The notes under the pieces are model-generated. The model did no database searches. It saw nothing but the letters and a program-made list of their open reading frames with translations, and was not told the DNA's origin. From IMG/VR virus record IMGVR_UViG_3300042321_001853, positions 1 through 32,093 of that record: DNA of 32,093 nt; one strand, written 5' to 3'. The position numbers and the translations under genes were made by a program. Every line of letters begins with the position of its first letter. Position 1 is the first letter of the stretch. Positions 6,000-12,308 of this stretch are shown here, one piece after another. This DNA is from a virus.

Positions 6000-6245
6000 T
6001 CAGCCTTCCTGCAATCCCTTACGCGGCCGGCCGCCGCGCTTCTTCTTCGTCGCGGAAGCTTCCTTGTTCCGCTTCTTGATCTCGTGCAGGAAATAGTAGA
6101 CGCGGCGGGGGGACTCCACGATCTTCGTCAGCTCGCCGCGGCGGGCCCAGTGCCGAATGTTGCTGGGGTCGATGTCGAGCATCTCGCCGGCCTCGTCGGC
6201 GGTCAGGATCGGCTTTCGGGTCGCGGGGTCGATGAACACTGCCAT
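6000..6245 (-). CDS. HTH (MerR/excisionase-like) regulator with AT-hook-like tail
   Basis: 81 residues. Residues 13-45 (ILTADEAGEMLDIDPSNIRH then WARRGELTKI) are a helix-turn-helix of the HTH_17/MerR type used by excisionases and small phage regulators; RRVYYFLHEI is the following wing. The C-terminus KKKRGGRPRKG (67-77) contains the GRP core of an AT-hook, which would add minor-groove binding. It lies between the operator region and attP/integrase, the standard place for an excisionase or lysogeny switch protein. Its own promoter should lie in 6246..6340. Which of the two roles it plays cannot be told from sequence. Confidence 0.75.
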   Translation of the reverse strand: MAVFIDPATRKPILTADEAGEMLDIDPSNIRHWARRGELTKIVESPRRVYYFLHEIKKRNKEASATKKKRGGRPRKGLQEG

Positions 6246-6340
6246 ACCTCGAGGGTAGTCGGCCCCGACCGCGAATCAACAGGCCCGGCGCTTGCCTTCG
6301 CCGGGCCCGTTGCCAACAGTTGGGTATCGGGAATGTCGAG

Positions 6341-6367
6341 TGGAGGCGAGGGGAGTCGAACCCTTCG
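6341..6367 (-). other. attP: Phage attachment site (attP) matching a tmRNA/tRNA 3' end
   Basis: The minus strand contains GGGTTCGACTCCC followed by CTCGCCTCCA, exactly the T-arm and acceptor end of a tRNA-like gene, with no rest of the tRNA upstream. The acceptor end in CTCCA resembles tmRNA (ssrA) 3' ends more than an ordinary tRNA; tRNA-Ser is an alternative. Many tyrosine integrases use such 3' ends as the core, so that insertion rebuilds the gene. It lies about 60 bases before the integrase start. Confidence 0.8.
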
Positions 6368-6425
6368 CGGGTGTGATGACATTCCGTACACTACAGGGCA
6401 TGGAAGCCATGAAGGGACAGAATCC

Positions 6426-7352
6426 ATGCCGATGCCGATTCGCGAACTGTTCGAGCGTTACTCACTCCTGAAGGGCCTCGACCGAAAGACGATCGCCCTG
6501 TATTCGATGCTCGCCGACCGCCTCGACCGATTCTTCGGCCGGCCGGTGACGACCCGAGACCTGGACGACATGCAGGTCGGCCGCTTCCTGCGGTGGCGCG
6601 CGGAAACCCCGGGCTGGCGCGGCCGCCTGCCGTCGGCGGCGACGGTCCGGAAGGACCAGAACATGATCCAGGCTGCGTGGCGGTACGCGGCGCGGAAGAA
6701 GATCGCCCGCGAGTTCCCCGACCTCGCGCCCGTCCGCGTGCCGAAGCGGCTCGCCGCCGGCCGGGCCTACACCATCGAGGACGTGTCGAAGTTGGTCCGC
6801 CGGGCCAGCCGGCGATTCGGCCGCACCGGCGGCCTGCCGTCGTCCTGGTGGTGGTCGACGCTGATCTACGCGGCGGTCTGCACGGGCGAGCGGTTCACCG
6901 CGCTTTCGAGTGTCCGCTGGGCCGACGTGGACCTCGAGCGGCGGCGGATGATCTTCCGCGGCGAGACCAGGAAGGGAAGGACGCGGGACATCGAGCGGCA
7001 GATCACCGCCGAGCTCGCCGACATGCTCGCCCAGCAGCGACGCGGGCCGAACGATCTCGTCTGGCCGTGGGACCGCCGCAGCCGCAGCCAATGGGCCAGC
7101 CTGAAGGTTTTGTGCCGGACGGCCGGCGTTCAGTACCGGGGCTTCCACGGCTTTCGCCGGACGGCCGCCTCCTACGCGGCCCTGATGGGCGGCCGGGCCG
7201 CGGCGACCCGCCTACTCGATCACGCGGACCCCGCGCTTCAGGCCGTATACGTCGATACCCTGATCTGCCCGGACGAGGAGTCGTCGTGCGCGGCCCTGCC
7301 GCCGCTCGACCTCGAGGACCGGCCGCCCGGGCCCCCGGCCCCGGCGGCGTGA
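6426..7352 (+). CDS. int: Tyrosine recombinase / phage integrase
   Basis: 308 residues. ATG 6426 has AAGGGA 8 bases upstream, so I start there although the frame is open far upstream. Residues 8-95 form the SAM-like core-binding domain (ELFERYSLLKGLDRKTIALY). The catalytic domain has R156 (CTGERFTAL), probably K183, H241 and R244 (FHGFRRT), H266 (LLDHADP) and the nucleophile Y275 (QAVYVDTL). It would integrate and excise the phage at attP just upstream. It lacks features I would expect of integron IntI. It is the only plus-strand gene and its stop codon abuts that of the MazZ-like gene (TGA|TCA) with no space, so a bidirectional terminator would have to lie in coding sequence. Confidence 0.93.
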   Translation: MPMPIRELFERYSLLKGLDRKTIALYSMLADRLDRFFGRPVTTRDLDDMQVGRFLRWRAETPGWRGRLPSAATVRKDQNMIQAAWRYAARKKIAREFPDLAPVRVPKRLAAGRAYTIEDVSKLVRRASRRFGRTGGLPSSWWWSTLIYAAVCTGERFTALSSVRWADVDLERRRMIFRGETRKGRTRDIERQITAELADMLAQQRRGPNDLVWPWDRRSRSQWASLKVLCRTAGVQYRGFHGFRRTAASYAALMGGRAAATRLLDHADPALQAVYVDTLICPDEESSCAALPPLDLEDRPPGPPAPAA

Positions 7353-7859
7353 TCACCCGGCCTGGCGCGGCGGCTCCTCGGGCGGCGTGCATCCCGGCCC
7401 GCGGAGCGTGCCGGCGTTCAGCTCGGGCCAGAGGGCCTCGGAGTGGATCGCGGCGAGGAGGCCCCAGGCCGCGTGGGGTAGGTGGTCCTCCGACCGGTCG
7501 CCCGCGAGGTAGCGGTAGACGTGCCGCAGCGCGTGGTTGAGCAGGTCGTGAACGGGCATCCCCCGTTCCCAGTTGTAATCGGAGTACTTCGCCGCGCCCT
7601 CGGCACACGTCCTGGCGACCGCCTCCAGGCCGATCGGTGAGATCAGATCATAGCGCGTCGCCTCCGCGTCGCTCGACCTGACCGCCCCCGTCGTGAACTT
7701 CACGGTCCCGCTGTCCGTCTCCTTCATCGCTCGCTCCTTCAGTTCTCGGATCATCGCCAGAGCGAACGAGGCTAAAGTCCCGCCCGTGCCAGTCCAGCAG
7801 TTGGCCGGGCCGAGCCGGCGGCAGAGCTGCTCGGCGGCCTGAAGGTCGGCGTCAGTCAT
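7353..7859 (-). CDS. MazZ-like dATP/dGTP diphosphohydrolase (DUF5664 type)
   Basis: 168 residues. Residues 69-145 carry the family signature: RYDLISPIGLEAVA (69-82), EGAAKYSDYNWERGMP (87-102), and the helix DHLPHAAWGLLAAI (125-138). Members are small MazG-related enzymes that split dATP and dGTP to the monophosphate and pyrophosphate; in phages with 2-aminoadenine DNA, MazZ supplies dGMP to PurZ. No PurZ or DatZ gene is present here, so a general nucleotide-pool or anti-signalling role is more likely. The N-terminal ~50 residues are extra; ATG at residue 45 is a possible internal start. The gene overlaps the one upstream by 8 bases. Confidence 0.8.
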   Translation of the reverse strand: MTDADLQAAEQLCRRLGPANCWTGTGGTLASFALAMIRELKERAMKETDSGTVKFTTGAVRSSDAEATRYDLISPIGLEAVARTCAEGAAKYSDYNWERGMPVHDLLNHALRHVYRYLAGDRSEDHLPHAAWGLLAAIHSEALWPELNAGTLRGPGCTPPEEPPRQAG

Positions 7860-8139
7860 TCCGTCGATACCCCAGCGACCACAGGATCCGCGCGAGGTCG
7901 CGGCCCGCCCCCGAGACGGTCTCCTCGGCCAGGTCCGGGAAAAGCTGGTGGATCGCCTCGTGGATCTCGGTCTCCAGCCGGGCCCGGCACCGGAGCCGCG
8001 AGTCGATCAGGACCTTCCGCTCGAGGTCGGGCCGCTTCTCGTCGGGCGTGATCGACCAGCCGGCGGCCCGGCCGCGGAGGCGGGCGTAGCGCCACAGGAC
8101 GCGGACGCCGCGGATCAGGAAATGGTGGTCCTCGCTCAC
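7852..8139 (-). CDS. Putative HExxH metalloprotein, 95 aa
   Basis: Starts at GTG 8139, which overlaps the TGA of the phosphoesterase gene (GTGA). TEIHEAIHQLFPDLAEETV contains HEAIH, the HExxH pattern of zinc peptidases, followed by LARILWSLGYR. Such short proteins with HExxH are frequent in phages and are related in pattern to the SprT/ImmA-like minimal metalloproteases, but whether this one cuts protein is unknown. No signal peptide, so it should act in the cytoplasm. Confidence 0.65.
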   Translation of the reverse strand: MSEDHHFLIRGVRVLWRYARLRGRAAGWSITPDEKRPDLERKVLIDSRLRCRARLETEIHEAIHQLFPDLAEETVSGAGRDLARILWSLGYRRND

Positions 8140-9365
8140 GCCAGCCTCCCGAGCTCCAGCCGGGGGCCGGCGACGTGCATCGCCCGCAGCCCGCCGGCCG
8201 GATCGTAGATGAACAGCTCCATCGCCCGCCGGGCCCCGACGAATCCACTCGCCGCGTGCCAGTCGTCTGCCGGCCCCAGGCTCGGGGCGATCCGCACGAG
8301 GACGCCGTCGATCGTCTCGATCGGCCGCTGCCACTCGGCCGCCTGGTGGTGGAGGTGCCCGGTATGGACCTCGCGGTAGGGGCTGGCGGCCCACGCCGCG
8401 GCCGCCTCGTGGGCCATGAGCTGCGGAAGCCGCCGCTTCGCGCGGTGGCCGTGGACGAAGCCCAGCAGGTTCCGGCCGTGGGTCAGGTACTTCCGCGGCG
8501 TGTAGGTCGCGTCGACCGTCACCCGCTTCGATCGGGCGTAACGCTCGACCGCGATCCGGTGGAAGGCCCACGTCAGGGTCTCGTCGTGGTTCCCGTTCAC
8601 GACGAGCACGTCGGCCGGCGCGACCTCGGCCGCCTTGTCGATCACGCCGACCAGGGCGTCGGTGCCGACGCTGATCATCTTCTGGAGCCGGCCGTCCCGC
8701 TCGAGCGGCGTCCCCGAGGTGGTCGTCCCCGAGGGGGTGTCGTAGTGGAACAGGTCGCCCAGGCCGGCGACGGTGATCCGGCCGGGGGCGTACTCGGTGG
8801 CCGCGTCGAGCAGCTCGGCCGAGGCCTCGCGGACGAGCCGGGCCGCGATGTCGAGATCATAGTCGGCCTCGCCGGTCGACCGGCCCCACGCGTACTTGCC
8901 GAAATGGGTGTCGGCCACGACCAGCACGGCCCAGGGCCTGTTCGAGGTTCGCGAACCGCGACCATGTTTCCAGATTCTGGAATCTGGAACACGTCGCCGG
9001 ATCGTGTCGCCGGCGGCGACGATCATCGCCTCGACCGCCTCGGCCACGCTCGGCCCGGCCTTCGGGCGGAGCCGGACGAAGACGCGGAAGAGCTCGGTCA
9101 CGACCGGCTGGCCCGTCTCGCGGTCCGCGGTGAGCCCTTCCCACTTCGTCGCCTCCGACGCCGCGACCTCGAACCGGGTCAGGTCGGCCTCGATGTGGGC
9201 GAGGAGATCCTCGACCGTGCGGATCGTCCGAGACACGCTGCGGGCCTCCACGGCATCGCCGGCGGTCTTCTGGGTGACCTCCTCGATCGTCAGGCCGTCG
9301 CCCCCGGCCGCCTTCGCGGCGGCCTTGCCGGCGACCCTGTCGGCTAATCTCGCCGCGCGAGCCAT
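8136..9365 (-). CDS. Metallophosphoesterase (calcineurin-like)
   Basis: 409 residues. The C-terminal domain has the full set of dimetal motifs: D152-T-H154 (ADTHFG), GDLFHYD (203-209), GNHDE (258-262), HGH (305-307) and GHLHH (336-340). The first ~145 residues are helical and charged, with no known domain, and a lower-complexity linker (about 123-144) carries two DNA palindromes. Phage members of this family include DNA phosphoesterases related to SbcD, so a DNA-processing role is plausible, but cyclic-nucleotide or protein phosphatase activity cannot be excluded. The 3' end of the small gene upstream overlaps it by 22 bases. Confidence 0.85.
   Translation of the reverse strand: MARAARLADRVAGKAAAKAAGGDGLTIEEVTQKTAGDAVEARSVSRTIRTVEDLLAHIEADLTRFEVAASEATKWEGLTADRETGQPVVTELFRVFVRLRPKAGPSVAEAVEAMIVAAGDTIRRRVPDSRIWKHGRGSRTSNRPWAVLVVADTHFGKYAWGRSTGEADYDLDIAARLVREASAELLDAATEYAPGRITVAGLGDLFHYDTPSGTTTSGTPLERDGRLQKMISVGTDALVGVIDKAAEVAPADVLVVNGNHDETLTWAFHRIAVERYARSKRVTVDATYTPRKYLTHGRNLLGFVHGHRAKRRLPQLMAHEAAAAWAASPYREVHTGHLHHQAAEWQRPIETIDGVLVRIAPSLGPADDWHAASGFVGARRAMELFIYDPAGGLRAMHVAGPRLELGRLA
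8946..8989. repeat. Two adjacent perfect palindromes inside the phosphoesterase gene
   Basis: GGTTCGCGAACC (8946-8957) is followed 10 bases later by arms TTCCAGATTC (8968-8977) and GAATCTGGAA (8980-8989) around TG. They fall in the linker between the two domains of the protein and the second is AT-richer than its surroundings, as if a binding site or small insert had been accommodated there. Confidence 0.5.
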
Positions 9366-9586
9366 ACGCGTAGCCCCTGGGGTCCGCAGAGCTCGATCCC
9401 GTCGGCGGCCGCCTCTTCGATCAACAGGTCCGCGAGGGCCGAGGCAGACCCGAGGCCCCCGGCCTGGAACCGGCGACGGACCTCGAGGAGCTCGGCCTGG
9501 TGCTCGGGCGAGAGCCGGGAGAAGAATCCGGTCTGGCGGACCGGCTTCGCCCTGGCCCGCTCCGCGACTCGATCCGCGAGTGACAT
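9344..9586 (-). CDS. Small helical phage protein, 80 aa
   Basis: Start ATG 9586 has GGAGG 4 bases upstream (close but strong); an earlier start at 9658 lacks one. The sequence FSRLSPEHQAELLEVRRRF followed by ADLLIEEAAADGIELCGPQG and LRVWL has the look of a small helical DNA-binding protein, a type often seen next to phage DNA-modifying genes. It overlaps the phosphoesterase by 22 bases, suggesting joint function. The 139 bases upstream hold no gene I can support. Confidence 0.6.
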   Translation of the reverse strand: MSLADRVAERARAKPVRQTGFFSRLSPEHQAELLEVRRRFQAGGLGSASALADLLIEEAAADGIELCGPQGLRVWLARRD

Positions 9587-9725
9587 TCCGCCTCCGTGCC
9601 GTCGGGCGGCCGATCCGTGGCCGTAGACTGACGCTACCCGATCAGGTGGGCGGGTCAACGGAAGGCGGGGCCGTGGATCCCGCCGGCAGGCCGAGCCATT
9701 TCTCGCCGAACGCGTTCATCGCCGA

Positions 9726-9986
9726 TCACCCAAAGAGAACCAAGAAACCCATTTTGAAATGTTTGGCCGCGATCTTTGCTCGCTGCGAGAAAGGGGCCGA
9801 GGACCGTCGCCGCGAAATGCAGTCCAGCAGCACAAGAAAAGGGCGCTGTAATGCAAATCCGACGCGGTTCATCCAGCGCTTTCTTGCTTCGCATCCACAA
9901 GGAGCCCCCGCGATGGCCTCGACGCGGGCCTTTGTTATGCCTGCAAAGCGAAAAATCGCTTCCGTTATGTCGCCTATGGCGAGCAT
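9726..9986 (-). CDS. Small Cys-motif phage protein, 86 aa
   Basis: ATG 9986 directly follows the TAA of the adhesin gene (TAAATG), so translation is coupled. Residues 3-44 (AIGDITEAIFRFAGITKARV then GAPCGCEARKRWMNRVG) match the style of a small conserved phage protein usually ending in a CGC-x2-R-K motif and N-rich end, found among tail and fibre genes. Here the sequence continues for about 40 more residues with a hydrophobic end (FLVLFG), possibly an extension or decayed tail. The DNA is clearly less GC-rich than its neighbours. Function unknown. Confidence 0.6.
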   Translation of the reverse strand: MLAIGDITEAIFRFAGITKARVEAIAGAPCGCEARKRWMNRVGFALQRPFLVLLDCISRRRSSAPFSQRAKIAAKHFKMGFLVLFG

Positions 9987-11054
9987 TTAGCCGCACCCGC
10001 AAAAAGGGTCGGAGGCGTGGCACCCGCTGAGCGCGGTCCCGTTGCACGTCGGAAGGTCAGTCGGGTGAGCCACGAACTTTTTCGAGCAAGGTGCCGGAGT
10101 CCTGCCGCCTGTGTAGACGCGACTACACGCCGCGTCGTTGAACGTCGCGCCGCCGTACACCACTCCCGGGAAAACATGAACGGATGAGTTGTTGAACACG
10201 GCTCCGCCGTAGACCACGCCTCCATTCAAAGATGAGCCGTTAAAGACTGCACCGCCGTAAACCGTCGCACTTCCGTGCGACGAGGTTCCGTTGAAAACTG
10301 CACCGTCGTTTACAACGCTAAAACCCCCACTGCCAGAGTTTGAGCGATCATTGAAGACAGCCCCCCCGTTCACCGTTGCGTTGTTCTCCCCGATAGAAGC
10401 GTCTTCATGGAATCGTGCCCCTCCGTTGACGACACCATCCAGTCCAAGAAATGAAAAGCCGCGAAAGACAGCGCCGCCGTTTACTGTGCCGCGAGTGTTC
10501 ATGTAGTTTGGGCCGTTGAACTGTGCGCCGCCGTTTATAATGCCTTCGAGAACACGAGGAGCGCTGCCAGGGGAGTTAAAAACTGTCCCGCCTGCGGTGT
10601 CGTGAGCGGTTCCAGTTGCGGTAACTTCAGCGCCGGAAACGATCACTCCGCTGCCCCAGACGTAGCACCTGCGAACCGTCTGCGGGCCGACGCGAGACGT
10701 ATCCAAGGGGGAGTAGATGTGGACAACAGCGGAAGCCGGCGGCAGCCCCGTAGCCCTCTTCACGAGGTTCGCTGCCGTTCCAGTTGACGGGCTGACATTC
10801 CTGCTGGACCACCAGTTACATATATTCCCCCAGTTTCTGATGTCAGCAGTCAAGGTCGAGCCGGAGGTCGAACTGCTTCCGTAGAAAAACCACGTTTCTC
10901 CGCTGTCGTCGCCAGGGTTTGCGACAAACGTCCACGCAACGCCGGAAGCCCACGTTCCGCTGGGAACCCAGTTCCCCTCGTCTTTTGGATCGGATCGCGG
11001 AAGTCCGTCAGAGACGGAGCAACCGCAGCACGTCCCGCACGGCATAAGAACCAT
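9987..11054 (-). CDS. Repeat-rich adhesin / receptor-binding protein
   Basis: 355 residues. From about 155 to 307 there are nine repeats with core GGAVFN (GGTVFN, GGAQFN, GGAVFR, GGARFH, GGAVFN, DGAVFN, GGAVFN, GGAVFN, GGATFN) spaced mostly 18-22 residues and joined by N/S/G-rich turns, the pattern of a right-handed beta-helix or beta-solenoid. The termini are cysteine-rich (CGTCCGC at 6-12, FCGCG at the end), suggesting disulfide or metal caps. The N-terminal ~100 residues (GETWFFYGSS, NWGNICNWW) would attach it to the tail. Its DNA is less GC-rich than the tail genes, which suggests recent acquisition or diversification. Confidence 0.6.
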   Translation of the reverse strand: MVLMPCGTCCGCSVSDGLPRSDPKDEGNWVPSGTWASGVAWTFVANPGDDSGETWFFYGSSSTSGSTLTADIRNWGNICNWWSSRNVSPSTGTAANLVKRATGLPPASAVVHIYSPLDTSRVGPQTVRRCYVWGSGVIVSGAEVTATGTAHDTAGGTVFNSPGSAPRVLEGIINGGAQFNGPNYMNTRGTVNGGAVFRGFSFLGLDGVVNGGARFHEDASIGENNATVNGGAVFNDRSNSGSGGFSVVNDGAVFNGTSSHGSATVYGGAVFNGSSLNGGVVYGGAVFNNSSVHVFPGVVYGGATFNDAACSRVYTGGRTPAPCSKKFVAHPTDLPTCNGTALSGCHASDPFCGCG

Positions 11055-11055
11055 G

Positions 11056-11403
11056 TCAGCACTCCGCCGCGATCAGGTACCAGTACCCGTTCCCGCCGCG
11101 GGCGACGATCACCCACTTTCCAGTCGCGACGTTCGCAAACTTGTTGACGCAGTTGGTGAGCGTGTCCGCCGGGGTCTTCTTCCCTTCGCTCGGCGGCGTT
11201 CCCTCCTCGAAGAGCTCGATCGTCGCGGTCGTGCCCTTGTTCCACGCGGCCGTCGTCTTACCGAGCCGCACGGGATCGCCGCCGTCGTCGCCGCCCTGGC
11301 GGAACATGATCGCGGACTGGTCGCGGTTCCCGCGCTCGTACGCGCGGGTCGCGGCCGCCATGCGACGCGCTGCGTCTTCGGTGAGTCTTACGGTTCGTGC
11401 CAT
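11056..11403 (-). CDS. Hypothetical protein, 115 aa, in tail operon
   Basis: Start ATG 11403 overlaps the TGA of the upstream gene. A helical N-terminus (LTEDAARRMAAATRAYERG) precedes a beta-rich C-terminus (GKWVIVARGGNGYWYLIAAEC). Position between a tail protein and the adhesin suggests a tail-tip or adhesin-linked virion component. No family recognised. Confidence 0.6.
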   Translation of the reverse strand: MARTVRLTEDAARRMAAATRAYERGNRDQSAIMFRQGGDDGGDPVRLGKTTAAWNKGTTATIELFEEGTPPSEGKKTPADTLTNCVNKFANVATGKWVIVARGGNGYWYLIAAEC

Positions 11404-12305
11404 CAGAGGATCGTCGGGCTCCCGAGGGCCGTCGCCCAGTTTGCGGTGGCGTACAGGTCGACGCCGGCTCCGCCTTTGATCACGCTCGGGGCCTGGCCGG
11501 GATCTTTCTGCGTGCCGTTTGTGTTGAGCGCGACAGGCTGCTTGACCGGCTTTCCGTCGTTCCCCAGGATCACCCGCTTCTGCCAGACGGGGCCGTTGTA
11601 TAGCTCCATGAATCCGACATCCCACGGCATCGCCTTCCAGGTGTCGGGCTCGTAGCGGAACTCCCACCGGCTTTCGATGAAGTCGATCGTTCCGGCGTCG
11701 TCGTCCCCGTCGAGCTTCGATATCGACTGCTTTCTCGCGCTCTTGAAATACGCCTTGTAGGTCTTCGCGGCCCCGCCGGCCCAGGTCCCGGAGTTCACCT
11801 TTCCGGCATACGCCACGATGTCGGCCTGGAGCGTTGCCTCGCTTTCGTAATACTTCGTCAGCGTCCAGCTCGTCTCCTCGCGTTCCTTCTCCAGGCCTTC
11901 GAGCGGATCGCCGGCCGCGTTCGTGATCGTGGCCCCGCTGTTGTCGGTGAACGCCGGGACTGTCGTCGTGCCGCCGGACCGCTCCCAGACATCCTCCGGG
12001 ATGCCGTTTTCCTTCATCACCTTATTCGGCGGCGGAATGTAATAGTTGATCGTCAACAGCCACCGCATGCCGTCGTCGGTCTCGGGCGCGAGCTCGAGCT
12101 CCAGGGCCTTCAGCTCGGGGAACTGAGGGTGCGGTGAGCCCCAGGTTATTCCCATGGTCGCGGTGACGCCGCCGATGATCTCGGCCTCGGTCGTCAGCGG
12201 TGAGTCGACGCGGATCGTCCACTTTCGGATAGCCCGCATGGACTCTCCGAACTTGCCCGACACGCTCGTCCCGCGGACCACGCGGTCGTATGAAACCCAG
12301 GCCAT
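11403..12305 (-). CDS. Putative tail-tip virion protein, 300 aa
   Basis: It lies directly after the tape measure gene, where distal-tail or tail-hub proteins are normally encoded. The protein is beta-rich with no hydrophobic segments (WTIRVDSPLTTEAEIIGGVT, MRWLLTINYYIPPP, RWEFRYEPDTW), compatible with a virion component. I recognise no family, so the assignment rests on gene order. Confidence 0.55.
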   Translation of the reverse strand: MAWVSYDRVVRGTSVSGKFGESMRAIRKWTIRVDSPLTTEAEIIGGVTATMGITWGSPHPQFPELKALELELAPETDDGMRWLLTINYYIPPPNKVMKENGIPEDVWERSGGTTTVPAFTDNSGATITNAAGDPLEGLEKEREETSWTLTKYYESEATLQADIVAYAGKVNSGTWAGGAAKTYKAYFKSARKQSISKLDGDDDAGTIDFIESRWEFRYEPDTWKAMPWDVGFMELYNGPVWQKRVILGNDGKPVKQPVALNTNGTQKDPGQAPSVIKGGAGVDLYATANWATALGSPTIL

Positions 12306-12308
12306 GTG

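Noticed and set aside
6341-6425. A complete tRNA or tmRNA gene
   Set aside because: Only T-arm and acceptor 3' half are present; no anticodon arm, D-arm or 5' acceptor strand could be found upstream.
6426-7352. Integron integrase (IntI) that could explain the cassettes
   Set aside because: It is a compact phage-type tyrosine recombinase next to a tRNA-like attP; I see no IntI-type insertion and no attI-like site beside it.
7353-7859. Evidence for Z-genome (2-aminoadenine) DNA
   Set aside because: No PurZ-, DatZ- or matching polymerase-like gene exists in the circle, so a MazZ-like enzyme alone does not support modified DNA.
8175-9347. A 390-codon plus-strand frame over the metallophosphoesterase
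   Set aside because: The minus-strand frame holds all five metallophosphoesterase motifs; the other is its antisense shadow.
9655-10047. A 130-codon minus frame overlapping the adhesin end and the small Cys-motif gene
   Set aside because: The 9726..9986 frame starts directly after the adhesin stop and has a known-style CGC motif; this one overlaps both genes and looks random.
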